DNA of 64,000 nucleotides from Gnetum montanum (Eukaryota > Streptophyta > Gnetopsida > Gnetales > Gnetaceae). Position numbers and translations under genes: made by a program. The notes under the pieces were generated by a model. It ran no database searches, was not told the origin of the DNA, and saw only the letters and a program-made list of their open reading frames with translations. Position 1 is the stretch's first letter; each line of letters opens with the position of its first letter. Of the stretch, positions 1 through 11,567 are shown in pieces. Location of the stretch: positions 465,573 through 529,572 of the forward strand of contig MNCI01034785.1 of assembly GCA_015680685.1 (NCBI GenBank), given 5' to 3'.

Positions 1-614
1 TTTTTTTTGACAAGGCAATGTGCTTATGTTAGTAATTGATTTTAGTTCATGATCGTTATCTTTCCACATGAGCTAGTAAAAATCTATGTGTATGGTTTAA
101 CTCATAGTGATGTATGATAATTGATGTTGTGTTGACCACTTTACTCCTAGTAAACATAAGATAAATGAAAGTGGTTTATATGTAAATGGAAAATGAATCT
201 AGTCCAGCCTAGGCAATGGACATCCATTCTTGACTCTCCACACACATCTTGGAATTATGTAATCCTTACTAGAATTACCAAGTACCTTGCTATTGAGTGA
301 ACTAAGTGATAATACTACTAGGTTACCAAGTGATCACACTTTATGCTTGGAATCAGTTATATTCATTTCACTTAACAATAGTAAAAGTAAATTTCATGGA
401 AAGTAGACAGTAACTACAAAAACATTAATTAGTAGAGTATGTGGAAATAGTAAAAATTATTCTAAGTAAATAGTAAAAACAAAGTGGATGCTACAATGGT
501 GAAAATTAATCTCAATCTTTATTTTTTTTCACACTTGTGTCCAAGTACAAGATTCTTGAATAAAGAATTTGTACAATCACTTCACACCACACTATAGGCA
601 TATACTCTATCACT
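1..614 (-). repeat. Element C 3' LTR, distal part (cut by window edge and by X)
   Basis: The stretch aligns almost end to end with 20741-21350, sharing for example agctagtaaaaatctatg and actcctagtaaacataag. About 68 bp of the LTR lies beyond the left edge. It stops at 614, where X is inserted, and resumes at 3374. The two LTR copies differ by many substitutions and small indels, so the insertion is old. Confidence 0.85.
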
Positions 615-713
615 TGTTGTGGCCAACCTTGCCCATGCTATGACATGGGGCCATGAACAACAAAACTATCTTGTAAAATCATATACCATTTCACAAAGCA
701 AACTTAATGTTCA

Positions 714-845
714 GGAAGGTGGATCGACGTGTTGGAACGTGGATTGATGTGTGGAAAGGTGAACTAATGTGTGGGAAAGTGGATCAACATGTAGGAAGGT
801 GAATCAATGTGTAGGAAGGTGGACTGATGTACGGGCAGGTGAAAC
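714..845 (+). repeat. 21-bp minisatellite in X 5' LTR, about 6 copies
   Basis: Units of 20-22 bp follow the pattern AAGGTGGATCAATGTGTGG with one to four changes each, about six in a row. The matching place in the 3' LTR (2310-2382) has about three units. Confidence 0.8.
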
Positions 846-1496
846 GTCACTAGTAGGTGACTATAAAGTAAAGATTGAAGATGATGCTAGAGAGGATGGG
901 GAGAAAGGACCTCAACAAATTAGGCTCTCTTCTCAAATAGTTGTGTCCCTCTCCATTGAGGCACATGCAAATGGGTAGGGGGGTCTCCAAGGATCGAGAA
1001 ACTAGTAGACAATAATTTTTTTTCTCTCTTCTCTTATTTTTCTTGGGGTGACAATAATGTAGTTTATAAACATAGATAATGGGCACACCAAGCAAATTTT
1101 GTAGTCCTATTTCTATATTTTTGGCAATAGACTAGTGATAGTCAATAGCAGTAAAGCTGCATGGATGATGATCAATATTCTCAGTAGCAAACCAATAGGC
1201 AGTGGTTTTCTTTTCCCTTTTTGCAGTAGACTCATGATGGTAGTAGATCTAGGATTGGAGACAACAACACATCTATTAACACATGATAGTGGGATGTGAT
1301 GGCTCATTCTCTCTCTCTCTCTACTATGGTGTTACCGTAATTACAGCTGTGGGTTCTACAGTTCCATTCTATTTTTGGTAGGTAGTGCATTCTCGACAAG
1401 GTTCTCCAAATATGAATAAATTTCTCTCTCTCATGTTGGCGATAAGGCACATTCTGTCTATGCATCAAAGATGTGTTAGTAGGCCCCTTCATCTAG

Positions 1497-1501
<5 letters not shown>

Positions 1502-1534
<33 letters not shown>
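1502..1534 (+). repeat. (TC)n microsatellite in X 5' LTR
   Basis: About 16 uninterrupted TC dinucleotides. The 3' LTR has a shorter version preceded by TATC repeats at about 3040-3071, so the tract changed length after insertion. Confidence 0.95.
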
Positions 1535-1541
<7 letters not shown>

Positions 1542-1832
1542 GCTATAGGAAATGTTGGTTGTGAAAACATCTACAAAAAACTGGTGGTGAACAACAATAG
1601 TATCTGGGAAGCAAGAAAAATTTATTTTGGTTACCATTTGTATTTTTTAATTTGAGACACTCATTCGAATTAAAATTTTCATTTTTTTACTATTTTCAAA
1701 AGGCCACATAGCCCTCTCTAGTCTTGACTATTTTCAGGTTTCTGTACCCATATGGGAAGTGCCCTAGGCAATAGTCTCCTAAAATGAGATTTCTTTCCTA
1801 CTATTGATGCATCCAAATTTTATGTGATGTCA

Positions 1833-2212
1833 CTTTTTGGTGCTAGAAGGAGGGCCTTTCTCCCACCTTTTTTTATTATCTTTTCTTGCCATTTTCTTGT
1901 GGCTATTTCATTTTCCAATCCTATCTTGGAACCTATTGAATTTTTTTTAAAACCTTTATCTCCAGACTCTTTTTTATCTACCTTTTTATTATTCCCATTT
2001 TCTAAAAATTTCAACCCTCATTTCCTAGTCTCATTTTTGAATTTCTAATTTTGGTAGGCCTTACTTGAGTCCTAACTTGGGTGAGGTGGTTTTTTATTCA
2101 ATTTTAAATTTATTTTTCTAAGAATTTTCTTATTTTATTATTTTCCTTTTAATATTTTATGGTTTTTTTTTGCTGCTTACACTTGCATGAAATTTGTTAT
2201 TTGGGGGCTAAG
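1833..2212 (+). other. Element X interior: PBS, AT-rich non-coding core, polypurine tract
   Basis: The PBS-like site TGGTGCTAGAAGGAGGGCC lies at 1838-1856, five bases after the LTR. The middle is T-rich and non-coding. The polypurine tract TTTGGGGGCTAAG (2200-2212) abuts the right LTR. The same 19-base PBS occurs in D on the minus strand. I cannot assign the tRNA with confidence. Confidence 0.75.
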
Positions 2213-3368
2213 TGTTTTGGCCAACCTCACCCATGCTATCACATGAGGCCATAATCAAAAAAACTATCCTATAAAATCATATACCATTTCACTAAGAAAC
2301 ATTAACATGCAAGAAGGTGAACCAATGTGTGGGGAGGTGGACCAACGTGTGGGAAGGTGGATCAACATGTAAGGAGATGAAACATCACTAGCAATATCAC
2401 TATAAATTAGAGAATGAAGATGATGTCAGAAGGGAGGAGAAGCGAGGGCCTCCTTAACAAATTAGGCTCTCTTCTTGAATAGCTGCATCTCTCTCCATTG
2501 AGGCACATGGGGATGAGCAGGGGGTCTCCAAGGGTTTAGAAAGAAATAGACAACAATTTTTTTCTATCTTCTCCTTTTTCTCTAGGGGCAACAACAATGT
2601 AGTCAATGTGCATGGACGGCAAGTGCAATAGACGAGTTTTGTAGTCTTACTTATTTATTCTTCGTAATGGACTAGTGACAGTCAACAATGGTAGAGCTGC
2701 ATGGACAATGGTTAATAATCTTAGTAGCAAACAAAGAGATGGCATTTTTCTTTTCCCTTTTCACAGTAGACTTGTAACAACAAAAAATGTATGATTGGAG
2801 TTAACAACACATCTACTGGCATGTGACAATGGGATCTCATTGTTCATTCTCTCTCTCTCTCTCTCTACTATAGTGTAGCAATATTTTCAAGCACGGGTTC
2901 TATAGTTTTGTTCTATTTTTGATGGGTGGTGCATTTGTGGAAAGGTTCTCTAAATAGGGACAAATTTTCCTTTCTTGTGTTGGTGATAGGGCATGTTCTA
3001 TCTATGCATCAAAGATGCATCAGTGGGCCCCTTCATCTAGCATCTATCTATCTATCTCTCTCTCTCTCTCTTAGTGGCTATAGGCAATGTTGAATATGGT
3101 AGCATCCATAGTAGATTGATAGTAAACGATTGCAGTAGCTGGGAAGCAAGGAAAATTTATTTTGGTTACTTTTTGTATTCTTGAATTTGAGACACTCATT
3201 CTAATTAAAATTTTCATTTTTTTTACTATTTTCAAAAGGCCACATAGTCTTCTCTAGCTAAGACTATTCCTAGGTTTCCATGCCCATATAGGAGGTGCCC
3301 TAGGCAATAGTCTCTTAAAATGAGTTTTCTTTCCTAGTGTTGGTGCATCCAAATTTTATGCATCGGCA
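2213..3368 (+). repeat. Element X 3' LTR
   Basis: It starts TGTTTTGGCC and ends CGGCA, followed by tcact. It is colinear with 615-1832 with many substitutions. The 62-bp length difference is close to three 21-bp units. CT tracts lie at about 2850-2867 and 3054-3071. Confidence 0.85.
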
Positions 3369-3373
3369 TCACT

Positions 3374-3596
3374 AAGCTATGAAAATAAACTGCAAGAATT
3401 TTAGTAAGGTGGAATGAATATTTTTGTTTGAATTATTTTCCTAAGTGTCATATTTATAGGCCTACATGTGTTCATGAAATCGAATATTTGACATCATAAC
3501 TTATGCCTCGATATTGAGGTTCTGATATCACAGCTCCAATATCAAATGACTGATGTCATAGTTGTGTAAAAACTTGATTTATCATACCCCCATGAG
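3374..3596 (-). repeat. Element C 3' LTR, proximal end, with polypurine tract
   Basis: The LTR resumes after X and ends at 3584 (minus-strand start TGATAAATCAAG). It is preceded on the minus strand by the polypurine tract CTCATGGGGGTA (3596-3585). The matching piece of the 5' LTR is 46737-46909; both share cataagtgtcatatttatagg-like sequence. From 3597 to about 3760 I see only spacer. Confidence 0.8.
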
Positions 3597-3759
3597 TAAC
3601 TAAAAAATTTTCTTCAAGTTTAAACAAAATTATGATGGAGTTTCTTACAAAATTAGGATGTAGATTTACATGATATTGGCTACTATATACATGACTCTTA
3701 AATGTTGTAGTGGTGTTTACAAAATGATACAAGATATGACATGATAACTTTAACAAAAA

Positions 3760-4161
3760 ATAAAATTTGATGAATCTTTTTGTACCTTTATGTGGTTCTT
3801 GGTGGTAGTGGCTCCTCCATTGCTTGCTTCCCCTTGTCATTAGGCTTCTGAAATTTGTACTAGTTTAGGAGTGCTTGAAGTTTCTCCTCTTCTGTTCTTG
3901 GCTCATGTATTGTCCATGCTTGTTATGCAATGTTTGATGGAGCAGGTACATCCCATGGGCATGATAATTGTAGAAAAATTTGATTTTCCTTGACATACCA
4001 GGCTATGAATTACCTCATTTACTCTTCGAATGCTCTAGCCTTTTCTCATAGTTCATGGTAATTAGTCAATCTTCTAGCTAGGTTTGCTACTACATCTTTC
4101 TATCCTTGGTAGCTAGCCTTGACTAGTTCCAGTTTAGAGTTTGCTGCTTAGATTTTTGTAG
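3760..4161 (-). pseudogene. Element C ORF3, C-terminal fragment
   Basis: Read on the minus strand, this gives the conserved end of ORF3: a block like LSCPWDVPAP, then EPRTEEEKLQALL, then a proline- and charge-rich tail. B (about 35930-36150) and A (about 45380-45600) carry ELFPT followed by a PWDV- or PKDV-type motif and DPRTKEEKM or DPREKKKKM at the same place. The rest of the frame continues beyond D at 13034-15000. Function is unknown. Stops and at least one shift are present. Confidence 0.65.
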
Positions 4162-4740
4162 CAACTAGAAATGTCAATGGTTGAAATCACCAAGGGGTTA
4201 ATAGACACACAACCATAACCCCACATCTGTGTGAGGGCCTTGCTGGAAATGGAGGTAGAGTATCCTAAATGGTTTTGTTAATCAAATAGGTACTTTGCGA
4301 GTTGCAACTAGGGCAGTGGATACAACTAGGGGCTGGCATGGTTAGCTAAAATGCAAGTTCAACCAACATGAAATGGTGCTAAGTGTCAAAGTGGCGCTTC
4401 ACAATAGTAAGTGTAGAGCATAGCCACAGAATGGGGGTGAGCATAGCCAAGGGTTTTAACCAAAATGAGTATCAACCCATGAAGACTATTTCCCAAGTGT
4501 AGTATAGCATGAAAATACATGAAAAAATGTGAAAATATCTACGAAAAATGCCAAAAAATGTTAGAAATTCGAGAGAGAAATGGAACACTACCCCAAATAG
4601 GAGCATAGTTAACTCCAAAAGGGTCTTAGAAGGTACACAGTGTACAATAGGTGTAGTGGAAGCATAGTCATAGTATTAGTGGTGTCAAGCCATGAAGTCT
4701 AGTGCTTTTTGTGATAAACCATGCCTACCAAGTTGGTCAC

Positions 4741-4877
4741 CATAGTGTACCGTGTAGTGTTCTATAGGGTTGAAATGGGGCCACGATGTACTATGTGGTG
4801 CAAGGCTACAATAAAGCTATGGTGTACCATGCAGGGTATGGCTGAAATGGGATCATAGTGTATTGTGTGGTGTAGGG
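4741..4877 (-). repeat. ~40-bp tandem repeat, 4 copies, in D 3' LTR
   Basis: Four units of 36-41 bp each contain a form of atggtgtaccatgtagtg followed by ggctgaaatgggg. The same array is at 12174-12310 in the other LTR, so it predates insertion. Confidence 0.8.
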
Positions 4878-5225
4878 ATGCCTCTTTTCTAGTGTGGTGT
4901 GCTCTGGGTCTCATTCATCCACGAAGCTAAGTGCCAAGATGAAAAAATTTCCAAATGATAAATGAAAGTGCCAACTACCCAACCAGTAAAAAATGGAATT
5001 CAACCCCTAAAACATTAGGGTGTTGAGGTATTTATAGGGCTAGGATTAGTCCAAAATGTAGATCAGGTGCCACGTGATAGTGTGGTAGGTGGTACTATAA
5101 GAAAAATTCAAAAACATTTCTAAGTGTAGAGGTGACCAAAAATATTTTGAAAATTTTCTAACTCTGGGTACTACACTCGCTCGTGTTATGTGTAGGACAT
5201 AGGATGCTACCCAAGGATAAGGTGT

Positions 5226-5833
5226 AGCATGAACACTTAGAAGAATTTGATAAAAATTGTAGTCCTTGTTCTTACTACGCTCTAGAGTGTAGTAAGAGGG
5301 GTAGCCTTAGGAGTTAGAAAAACTGCCAAATGCCTCTTCCATGCTAAGCTAGCTTGATAGCTTTTAGCTTAACACTTAGGCAAAATTGGGTACAAAGGTG
5401 CTGGCCATGCTCTAAAGTATAGCAGGGAAATGGGAGCATAACACAACACTTAGAAAAATTTTTATAGCTCTCTACACTCATCCCATGTTATGCACAGGAT
5501 GCGTAACTGAGTAGTTAGAAAAAATTTTGCAAAACTGGTGTTCTATGCTAGCTACACTCTAGAGTGTAGTAGGGGCAATGAAACCATAGCACAACACTTA
5601 GAAATTCTACAAAACTAGCCATTTTTGTGTTGGCTATGCTTTCTATGCTCTCAAGCATAGCAACTATAGTGCCAACTGTAGCAACAATAATGCAAAGTGT
5701 AGTAGCTATAGTGCTAGAGCATAGCACAACACTTAGAAAAAATTCTTCAAATTTTGACCTTGTTTGAAAACTTATCAAAAATTACAGAAGATTGGCCATT
5801 GAAGCTAACTATGCTCAACACTTAGAAAAATTT
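5226..5833 (-). repeat. Dispersed cacaacacttagaaaaat motif, about 6 copies, in D 3' LTR
   Basis: Copies at about 5230, 5370, 5450, 5590, 5725 and 5815, spaced 75-145 bp, most preceded by a palindromic ctctagagtgtagta-like or agagcatagca segment. Three are also seen in the truncated 5' LTR (about 12660, 12810, 12885). Confidence 0.65.
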
Positions 5834-6191
5834 GGTCAAACTGCCACCATTTTGACAGTTAGTCAAATTTGTAGTTGAGATGCTGAGACTTGAAGGTTTA
5901 TGGTCTTTCAATGAACCCTCTTTGTTGATTTCTAGAGGAATGGAATGAAAGATGTCGACAAATAATTATAAAACACCATAGTAGATGTGGCACCAACATC
6001 ACTTGTCAGTACTAGATCAAGTGTTGTTTCACCATGTTTAAGAGTGCTATGGATAAGGGTATGCTGGGGTAAAGTGTGTAGGCAATGTGCTAGGGAGATG
6101 AAATGCAAGCATAGAAAATAAAATGCAAATAGTGTATCCGAATGCATGATGAGAAGTTAGCACTATTGATTATGACCAGGACATGAAGTGG

Positions 6192-8199
6192 CTTGCCCCT
6201 GAACTGTTGACCTCTCGTCAGAGTGCTCATGAAAGAGTCAAAGTCAATCTAAGGCTAGGCTAGTTGCGAAGTTGCAGCATTATTAATTTCCTTGAGGTTG
6301 TGCTTTTCTCTGTTCTCCTTTTTTTATTTTTTTTATTTTTGCTTTTCTTTTTTGATTTTTTTTCTACCATGAGGAAAAATCCTATTGGATTTGACTTACT
6401 ACTTAATGCTAGCTACAAGGTGTGGGCCATCAAGTAGATGGGCTTTGCTTTGATGTAACTGCATTGCATCTATAGGATAGGTGTTTCCTCCCTGGGATGA
6501 GTTGTGTTACTTTTGGTTGAGCCTAGACTAGCCAATAGAGGCTTCCCACAAGATGAGTTGTATTATGTTCACCTTAGGTTCTATGGTTAACATGAAGAGA
6601 ATGCCATATGCGTCATAATGCATATGCATTAAAGGGATGTGCAATCATGAGTATGCAAGGGATGAGAGGCTATTGGGATGAAGGAGTGGATGTACATAGG
6701 TTGTAATGGGATGAGGGGGATGTGCACTCTTGAGTGGCTTAACTAGTCCAATCATGCACATCAAAGCAATGTGACAACTTTCTACTGTGATGAGATGTAC
6801 CTTTGCATGACTTCCTCTAGAGCTTCATCCTACAAATACAACTTCAAGAAGACAAGAAAACTACAAAATGTAAAATGCAAGTGAAAATGCCAGATGTGAA
6901 GATGCTACAAGTCTTGGATGTAAAAATGCTAGAAATATGTTAAATGTTGCGCCAGTTGCAAATGCTCAAGAAGCTAGTGAAAGTGCCAGGGTAATGATGC
7001 TACAAATTCTCCAAAGGCTACATTGATGGTAGGTGCTCCAAATGATTAGAAAAATGGTGGGAAGCAATGATGCTATGAGTATGTGAACCTAGTTTAAGGT
7101 CCTGGTAGATTGTGAAGTGCTAGTTTATAGTCCTAGTAGGCTATTATATGTTATTTTAACATCATGGAAGATGAGCTATTGTGCCAATTTAACATCATAG
7201 CCCAAGGAAGTTCTATGCCAATTTATAGTCATAGAGGACTATATGTGCCAGGTTTTTGCATCATGGTGAATAAGTTCTTATCTTGCTTATGCAAGGCGCT
7301 ATGCTACATGCGTGGTCATGTTGTGTGCTTGCAAGATCTTGCAAAAATCAACTAGAAAAACAACATCAAGAGGTACCTATCATAAATAGAGTTAAAATGC
7401 ACAAATGAAAGGAAATAAATCTGAAAAGTAATAGTTTTAAGCTTTTCTAGGCTACAATGGTATTTTAAGGCCATTTCAGGCTATCGAGTGTTGCTAGTTT
7501 TGGGTCATTTTAGGCCATTAAATGTTGCTAAATTTGGGCCATTTTGGGCCGTCACTAGTTTAAGGCCATTTTAGGCCATTACAAAGGGGTTGATGGTTTA
7601 ATGCCATTTTGGGATGTACGTTGCTAGTTTAAGGCCATGATAGGCCATAGATTATTAGTTTAAAGTTATTTTTGGCTATGGGCTAGTTTAAGGCCTTTTG
7701 GGTCATGTGTTTTTGTAGTTTTATGTTTTTTTAATGTGTTTTTGATGTTTTTCAAATGCAATGCATCAGCTAAGTGCATGGATGTGTAAAAAAATTAGAA
7801 ATTCGTAAAAAAAATGAAGCAGTGTGTAAACTAGGCAAGCAAGTGAAATGTAAATGCATGAACAAATGTAATGCAAGAAAAAACTAAAAATGCATGGCCC
7901 ATGGAGGTAAGGGATAAGTAGGTGCTTAGCAAATTTTTGGCCAAGGGAATGTCTTGGTCACATAGTTACTTCCTAATGAGGCATGGATTAGGAGGTGCGC
8001 AAGGCTTAGTATCCTCTAGGAGGTTGTTGGCTTCAACCACTTGTTCAGGTGTGTTAGTCTTAGGTGTTGCATTGGTTGCGACAAGCGCATCACCAAGAAA
8101 CTCCACCTCGGATACTTACCTCATGTCTATGTTGTGGATAGTTGAAGAGGAAGCATTATCACCATGGATGATAACTTGACCACCTTCATATGGAAGCTG
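6192..8199 (-). other. Element D interior without recognisable coding sequence
   Basis: RT, RNase H and integrase should lie here but no motif is visible in any frame. It has a polypyrimidine run (about 6300-6362), T/A-rich stretches, and two patches of degenerate repeats built on CTAGTTTAAGGCCAT (7085-7260 and 7451-7740). Confidence 0.6.
7451..7740 (-). repeat. Degenerate minisatellite with TTTAAGGCCATTTTAGGCCA core
   Basis: About eight imperfect units of 30-45 bp, each a version of gctagtttaaggccatttta followed by ggccat. The GGCCAT half repeats are partly palindromic. Looser copies of the gctagtttaa part occur at 7085-7260, about 9170-9250 and 10346-10440. Confidence 0.7.
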
Positions 8200-8600
8200 A
8201 ACTTATTTATGGATGGGAGAGGATATGACTTGTAGTTAAGCTAGCCAAGGCCTACCTAGGATCATGTTGAAGCTTGGCATCTCCTCTATGATAGTGAAAT
8301 CTGCATTGGTGGGGAGTTGCTCTTCTACCATGAAGGCTAGGTTGATTATACCCTTGATGGTGATGCATGATCCATTAAAGGATATTAGACACACAATTTT
8401 AGTTGATCTAATTTCATTTGCTAAGCCTAGCTTGTCAATGATAGAGTATAAGACTACATTTTTTGCTACACCATCATCAACATGCACTTTGTGCATTGTG
8501 CACTACCCAACATGTATGCTAATGGATATTGGAGCTATAGTGACCTCCCCCCATTCAGGGTTGATCTTAACTACATCATTGTAAAACATTATGGATGTTG
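8200..8600 (-). pseudogene. Element D retropepsin-type aspartic protease (remnant)
   Basis: An open stretch at 8496-8236 (86 codons) reads as a Ty3/gypsy protease. The N-terminal part has VHVDDG in the place of the catalytic Asp turn, then a hydrophobic strand and IDKLGL. The middle contains ISFNGS and TIKGII. The end, MPSFNMILGRPWL, is the family's flap-distal signature (ILGRxWL). Proteases of this kind cut the Gag-Pol polyprotein inside the particle. Here the catalytic triplet reads DDG rather than D[ST]G. The flanks contain stops. Confidence 0.85.
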
Positions 8601-9379
8601 AACCCAATTCCTATGGTGCAGGGAATAACATTATTGCATGGATGGATGTCTCATCTATAGGGATATCCTCCATAATAGGAATGGAGGCCAACATCTGGGC
8701 CAAATCTTAGCTTTAAGTAAATGAGGTCATGACTAGGTCATACAAGTTCAACATTATGTTCTTTTTCTTGAGCATTTGTTTCACCTGGGTTAGTGCAACT
8801 ACAAAGTCCTTGTCGTTAGCCATTGTGTTTGCCTTGACTTCCTTCATGCAGATTGAGAGACAGATCTCTCATGGAGGGGATTTGTGCTTGGGTTGCTTGG
8901 GGGTAGGGATCCTAGAGTTTGGTTATTGCTTGCTGGTTGTGGCCTTTACTTTATCCGTGGGGGTTACGAGGTGATCATTCCTCCTCTTGTGTTGCCATTT
9001 GGTAGGCCTACCTAGGTTGCTAGTGGGGTTGGCCCTTGGAGGAGAGACCAAGACATTGCCAACTATTGGGCTTTAGGTAGGTGAGGGGCCATCATGTTGT
9101 GGAATATTTATGAAAAATAGTGGTTTAGGGATACTTTGATGATGAAAGGTTACTTATTGGGTGTTGTTGCTACATCATACCATTTTAACATCTTAGTAGA
9201 TGGTTGGTTTGGTTGCTAGTTTAATGTCTTAGTGGATGATTACTATGGGCCCTTGACCATCAAGGGTTTTGTGGGTGCCTAAGGTGACATTTTGATAACA
9301 AAGGGAGGCCTCTTACTTATGGAGGCTAAGGGGATCCTTACCTTACTAGGAGGCATGCAGATCACAAAAGGTTTTTACG

Positions 9380-11074
9380 TAGGTTTTGACTTACCACCTA
9401 TGCTAATGAGTTTTATGATGTAGGAGGCATCATCTACATTAGATTGGCTTGCTACATCGAGCACTAGTTGGCCTTGTTCTATCATTCTCTATAGGTCATC
9501 CTACAAAGCACAACAGTTGTCTATACTGTGACTAAACATTTGGTGGTAATGACTGTATTAGTCTAGCTTGAAATGTTGTAGGACCAAGGGCTCATTCAGT
9601 ATTGCTGAGGTACGCTTTCCTTAGTAGTTCATAGTACCTATCATGTTTTTGGCAGGCAATCTCTTATATATGTTTGTATTGGATTCACCTAGCTTTTGGG
9701 GCCAAGTAATATAGTTTGGACTTGATGAAGTCATTCACTATATCCTTGAAGATGGCTAGTAGGTGTGTCTCTACTAGGGTTCATGCATTTCACTCAATGT
9801 AGTATTCCAATTTTATAGGAATTTTGGCATGGCCTGTAAGGGCCCCTACTTGACTTTCATGAGTTGGTCAAAGGTTGCTTTAGACTTTAGGTTGTACCTA
9901 AAGTGTGTCATAGACTAGCTTATGAGATCCTCCAAAGAAGATATTGAGGCCTTCGGTAGCATGCAATACTAGTCTAAGGCCTTGCCAATGAATGACATGG
10001 GAAACACATGCATGATTGCATGTGGCCAGGCTTGAAGGAGTAGGCACTTAGATTGAAATGTGTCCAAGTATGTGTTGGGGTTCCCTTTGCTATTGTACTT
10101 GGTGAGTTGAGGCAATTGGACCCTAGTTGAAAGACCTAGGGGTGGGACTATAGGACCTATGGGGTCATCTCAGTAGAAGTCCACCATCTTGATGGTTTTG
10201 GAGGAGGTAGCTTTAAGCCGTTTGATCTCCTCCTTTAAACTTTTGATCAATTAGAATGCCTAATCCAAGCTTGGGGATGTGCCAACTGGTTGTATTGGCT
10301 AGGCTTGTGTTGGTTGCATAGCATAGGATCAGATTGATGGTTGCAAAGTTTGCTAGTTTAACATCATAGTGAATGGTCATTACCAATTTAACATCATATC
10401 AAATGGTCATTGCTAGTTTAATGTCATAGAAGATAGGTTTAGATGATGTGTTGGTTGAGCAATGGGCAGTGTGACTAAAGCAAGCCACACACGAGTGGTT
10501 TGGATGAACACTACGGGTGCCAATGAGACAATGGGATGTAGGATGCTCGAATTTTCTAGGGCTGGGAGGTGGCCCCTATGTGAGCATAGGATTGGGAAAA
10601 TTCAACAGTTGCTTATGAGGAAGGCTAAATTAGCTTAGTTACCATCTTGAATAAGACAAGTGGACCAAATTGAAGGGGGACTATACTAGGGAGTAGTTGT
10701 TGGAAGATAGTGTAGATCGAGGTCTCACATTCAAAGTAAGCCTCAAACTCATCCTCTTCCTCCTATGAGGCTTCTTTGTAGGTTGTCCCTGCATCATGCT
10801 CATTTTCATGGATGAGTTGGGACAACAATTGATGGTAGGAATCCATGAGTGGAATTATGTTGAACAAGGAGTGGCTGTACTCCTATCTATCTTGGTGGAA
10901 TTATTTGTAGTCTTGTTTTTCGTTCAAATCAATGTGATCCACTGGTAATCTCGGTTGGATTTTAGCACAAAATAAATTATATTTTTCATGGCTTAGTGTA
11001 CCACACTTTGGGTGGATCGTAGTGTCAAATATATTAGACACTAACATGGAAGGTTGATCTAGATTCATGGTCAT
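9380..11074 (-). pseudogene. Element D gag (broken)
   Basis: Minus-strand translation starts at 11074 (MTMNLDQPSM) and is open for about 65 codons, then is interrupted. The central Gag domain lies at about 10110-9650: LPQLTKYNSKGNPNTYLDTF, FPMSFIGKALD, then ISSLEDLISQ and a TFDQLMKVK segment, the order seen in the retrotransposon Gag core of Tat-lineage elements. The end at about 9540-9430 has a CSIDNCCALQDDL-like segment with MIEQGQLVLDVA, like the Gag C-terminus of this lineage. Gag builds the particle that packages the RNA. Several TAG and TGA stops and shifts show it is dead. No zinc knuckle was found. Confidence 0.8.
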
Positions 11075-11095
11075 AGATTGGGTTATGAGAGTTGC

Positions 11096-11400
11096 TATTT
11101 AAAAAAAATAGCTAACTTTGAAAACTATAGAAAAATAACTAAGTTTACTAGTAGTAGAAAAATGACTAAGTATAAAAAATATTGAAAAATGACTAAGTAT
11201 GAAAAAAATGTAGAAAAATGGCTAAGTATGGAAACTGCAAAAAAAAAAAAAATTAACTAAGTGTAAAACGATAGAAAATTGGCTAGGTATGAAAATGCAA
11301 AAAAATTTGGCTAAGTATGAAAATGCAAAAAAAAATGCTAAGTATGGAAATGCAAAAAAAAATGCTAACTATGGAAACTACTAAAAATGGCTAACTTTGG
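11096..11400 (-). repeat. ~28-bp A-rich tandem repeat in D leader
   Basis: About ten units such as aaatggctaagtatgaaaa followed by tgcaaaaa, 24-35 bp each, lie between the PBS and the gag start. Poly-A parts vary in length. Confidence 0.85.
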
Positions 11401-11567
11401 TGCTCACTTGCTACACTGGAGACATCCATGCTCTCCCAAGTGTCCATAATTTTGGTTAAGTTCCAAAGATACACTTTGGCTTCTATCTAACAACGTTCTA
11501 AGGGAATTGATGATGAGTAGAGAGATCATGTGGAACAAGAATCAAAAAATGCAAAAGGAAATGGTGA

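Larger units (their letters stand above)
615..1832 (+). repeat. Element X 5' LTR
   Basis: It begins TGTTGTGGCC and ends TGTCA and matches 2213-3368 throughout. It includes a 21-bp tandem repeat (714-845), CT microsatellites (1304-1321 and 1502-1534) and a conserved end around gcatccaaattttatg. Confidence 0.85.
615..3368 (+). mobile_element. Element X: short-interior non-autonomous LTR retrotransposon (SMART/TRIM-like layout)
   Basis: Two direct repeats of 1218 and 1156 bp flank only about 380 bp. The 5-bp target duplication tcact is perfect (610-614 and 3369-3373). A PBS-like site follows the left LTR and a G-rich polypurine tract precedes the right one. The interior codes for nothing recognisable; a 74-codon hydrophobic frame at 1824-2048 spans the LTR border and looks accidental. 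Movement would have needed enzymes supplied in trans. X lies in the 3' LTR of C, so it is younger than C. LTRs longer than the interior are larger than in classical TRIMs, hence 'SMART/TRIM-like' describes layout, not family. Confidence 0.85.
4162..6191 (-). repeat. Element D 3' LTR (right limit approximate)
   Basis: 4162-5490 aligns with 11598-12934. Beyond 5490 the other copy is truncated, so the limit rests on a polypurine-like tract TTCAGGGGCAAG on the minus strand at 6203-6192. It holds a roughly 40-bp tandem repeat and a dispersed cacaacacttagaaaaat motif. The start at 4162 reads CA where the other copy has TG, both as transitions. Confidence 0.6.

Noticed and set aside
769-1492. Short open frames in the X LTR (69, 81, 64 and 62 codons)
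   Set aside because: They run through the minisatellite and CT tracts, overlap on both strands, and are not kept in the other LTR.
1824-2048. Hydrophobic 74-codon frame that looks like a membrane peptide
   Set aside because: It crosses the LTR border, is driven by T-rich sequence and has an antisense frame of similar length.
7451-7740. CRISPR-like array of GGCCATTTTAGGCCAT units
   Set aside because: Units and spacings vary, there are no unique spacers or cas genes, and the context is a plant retroelement.
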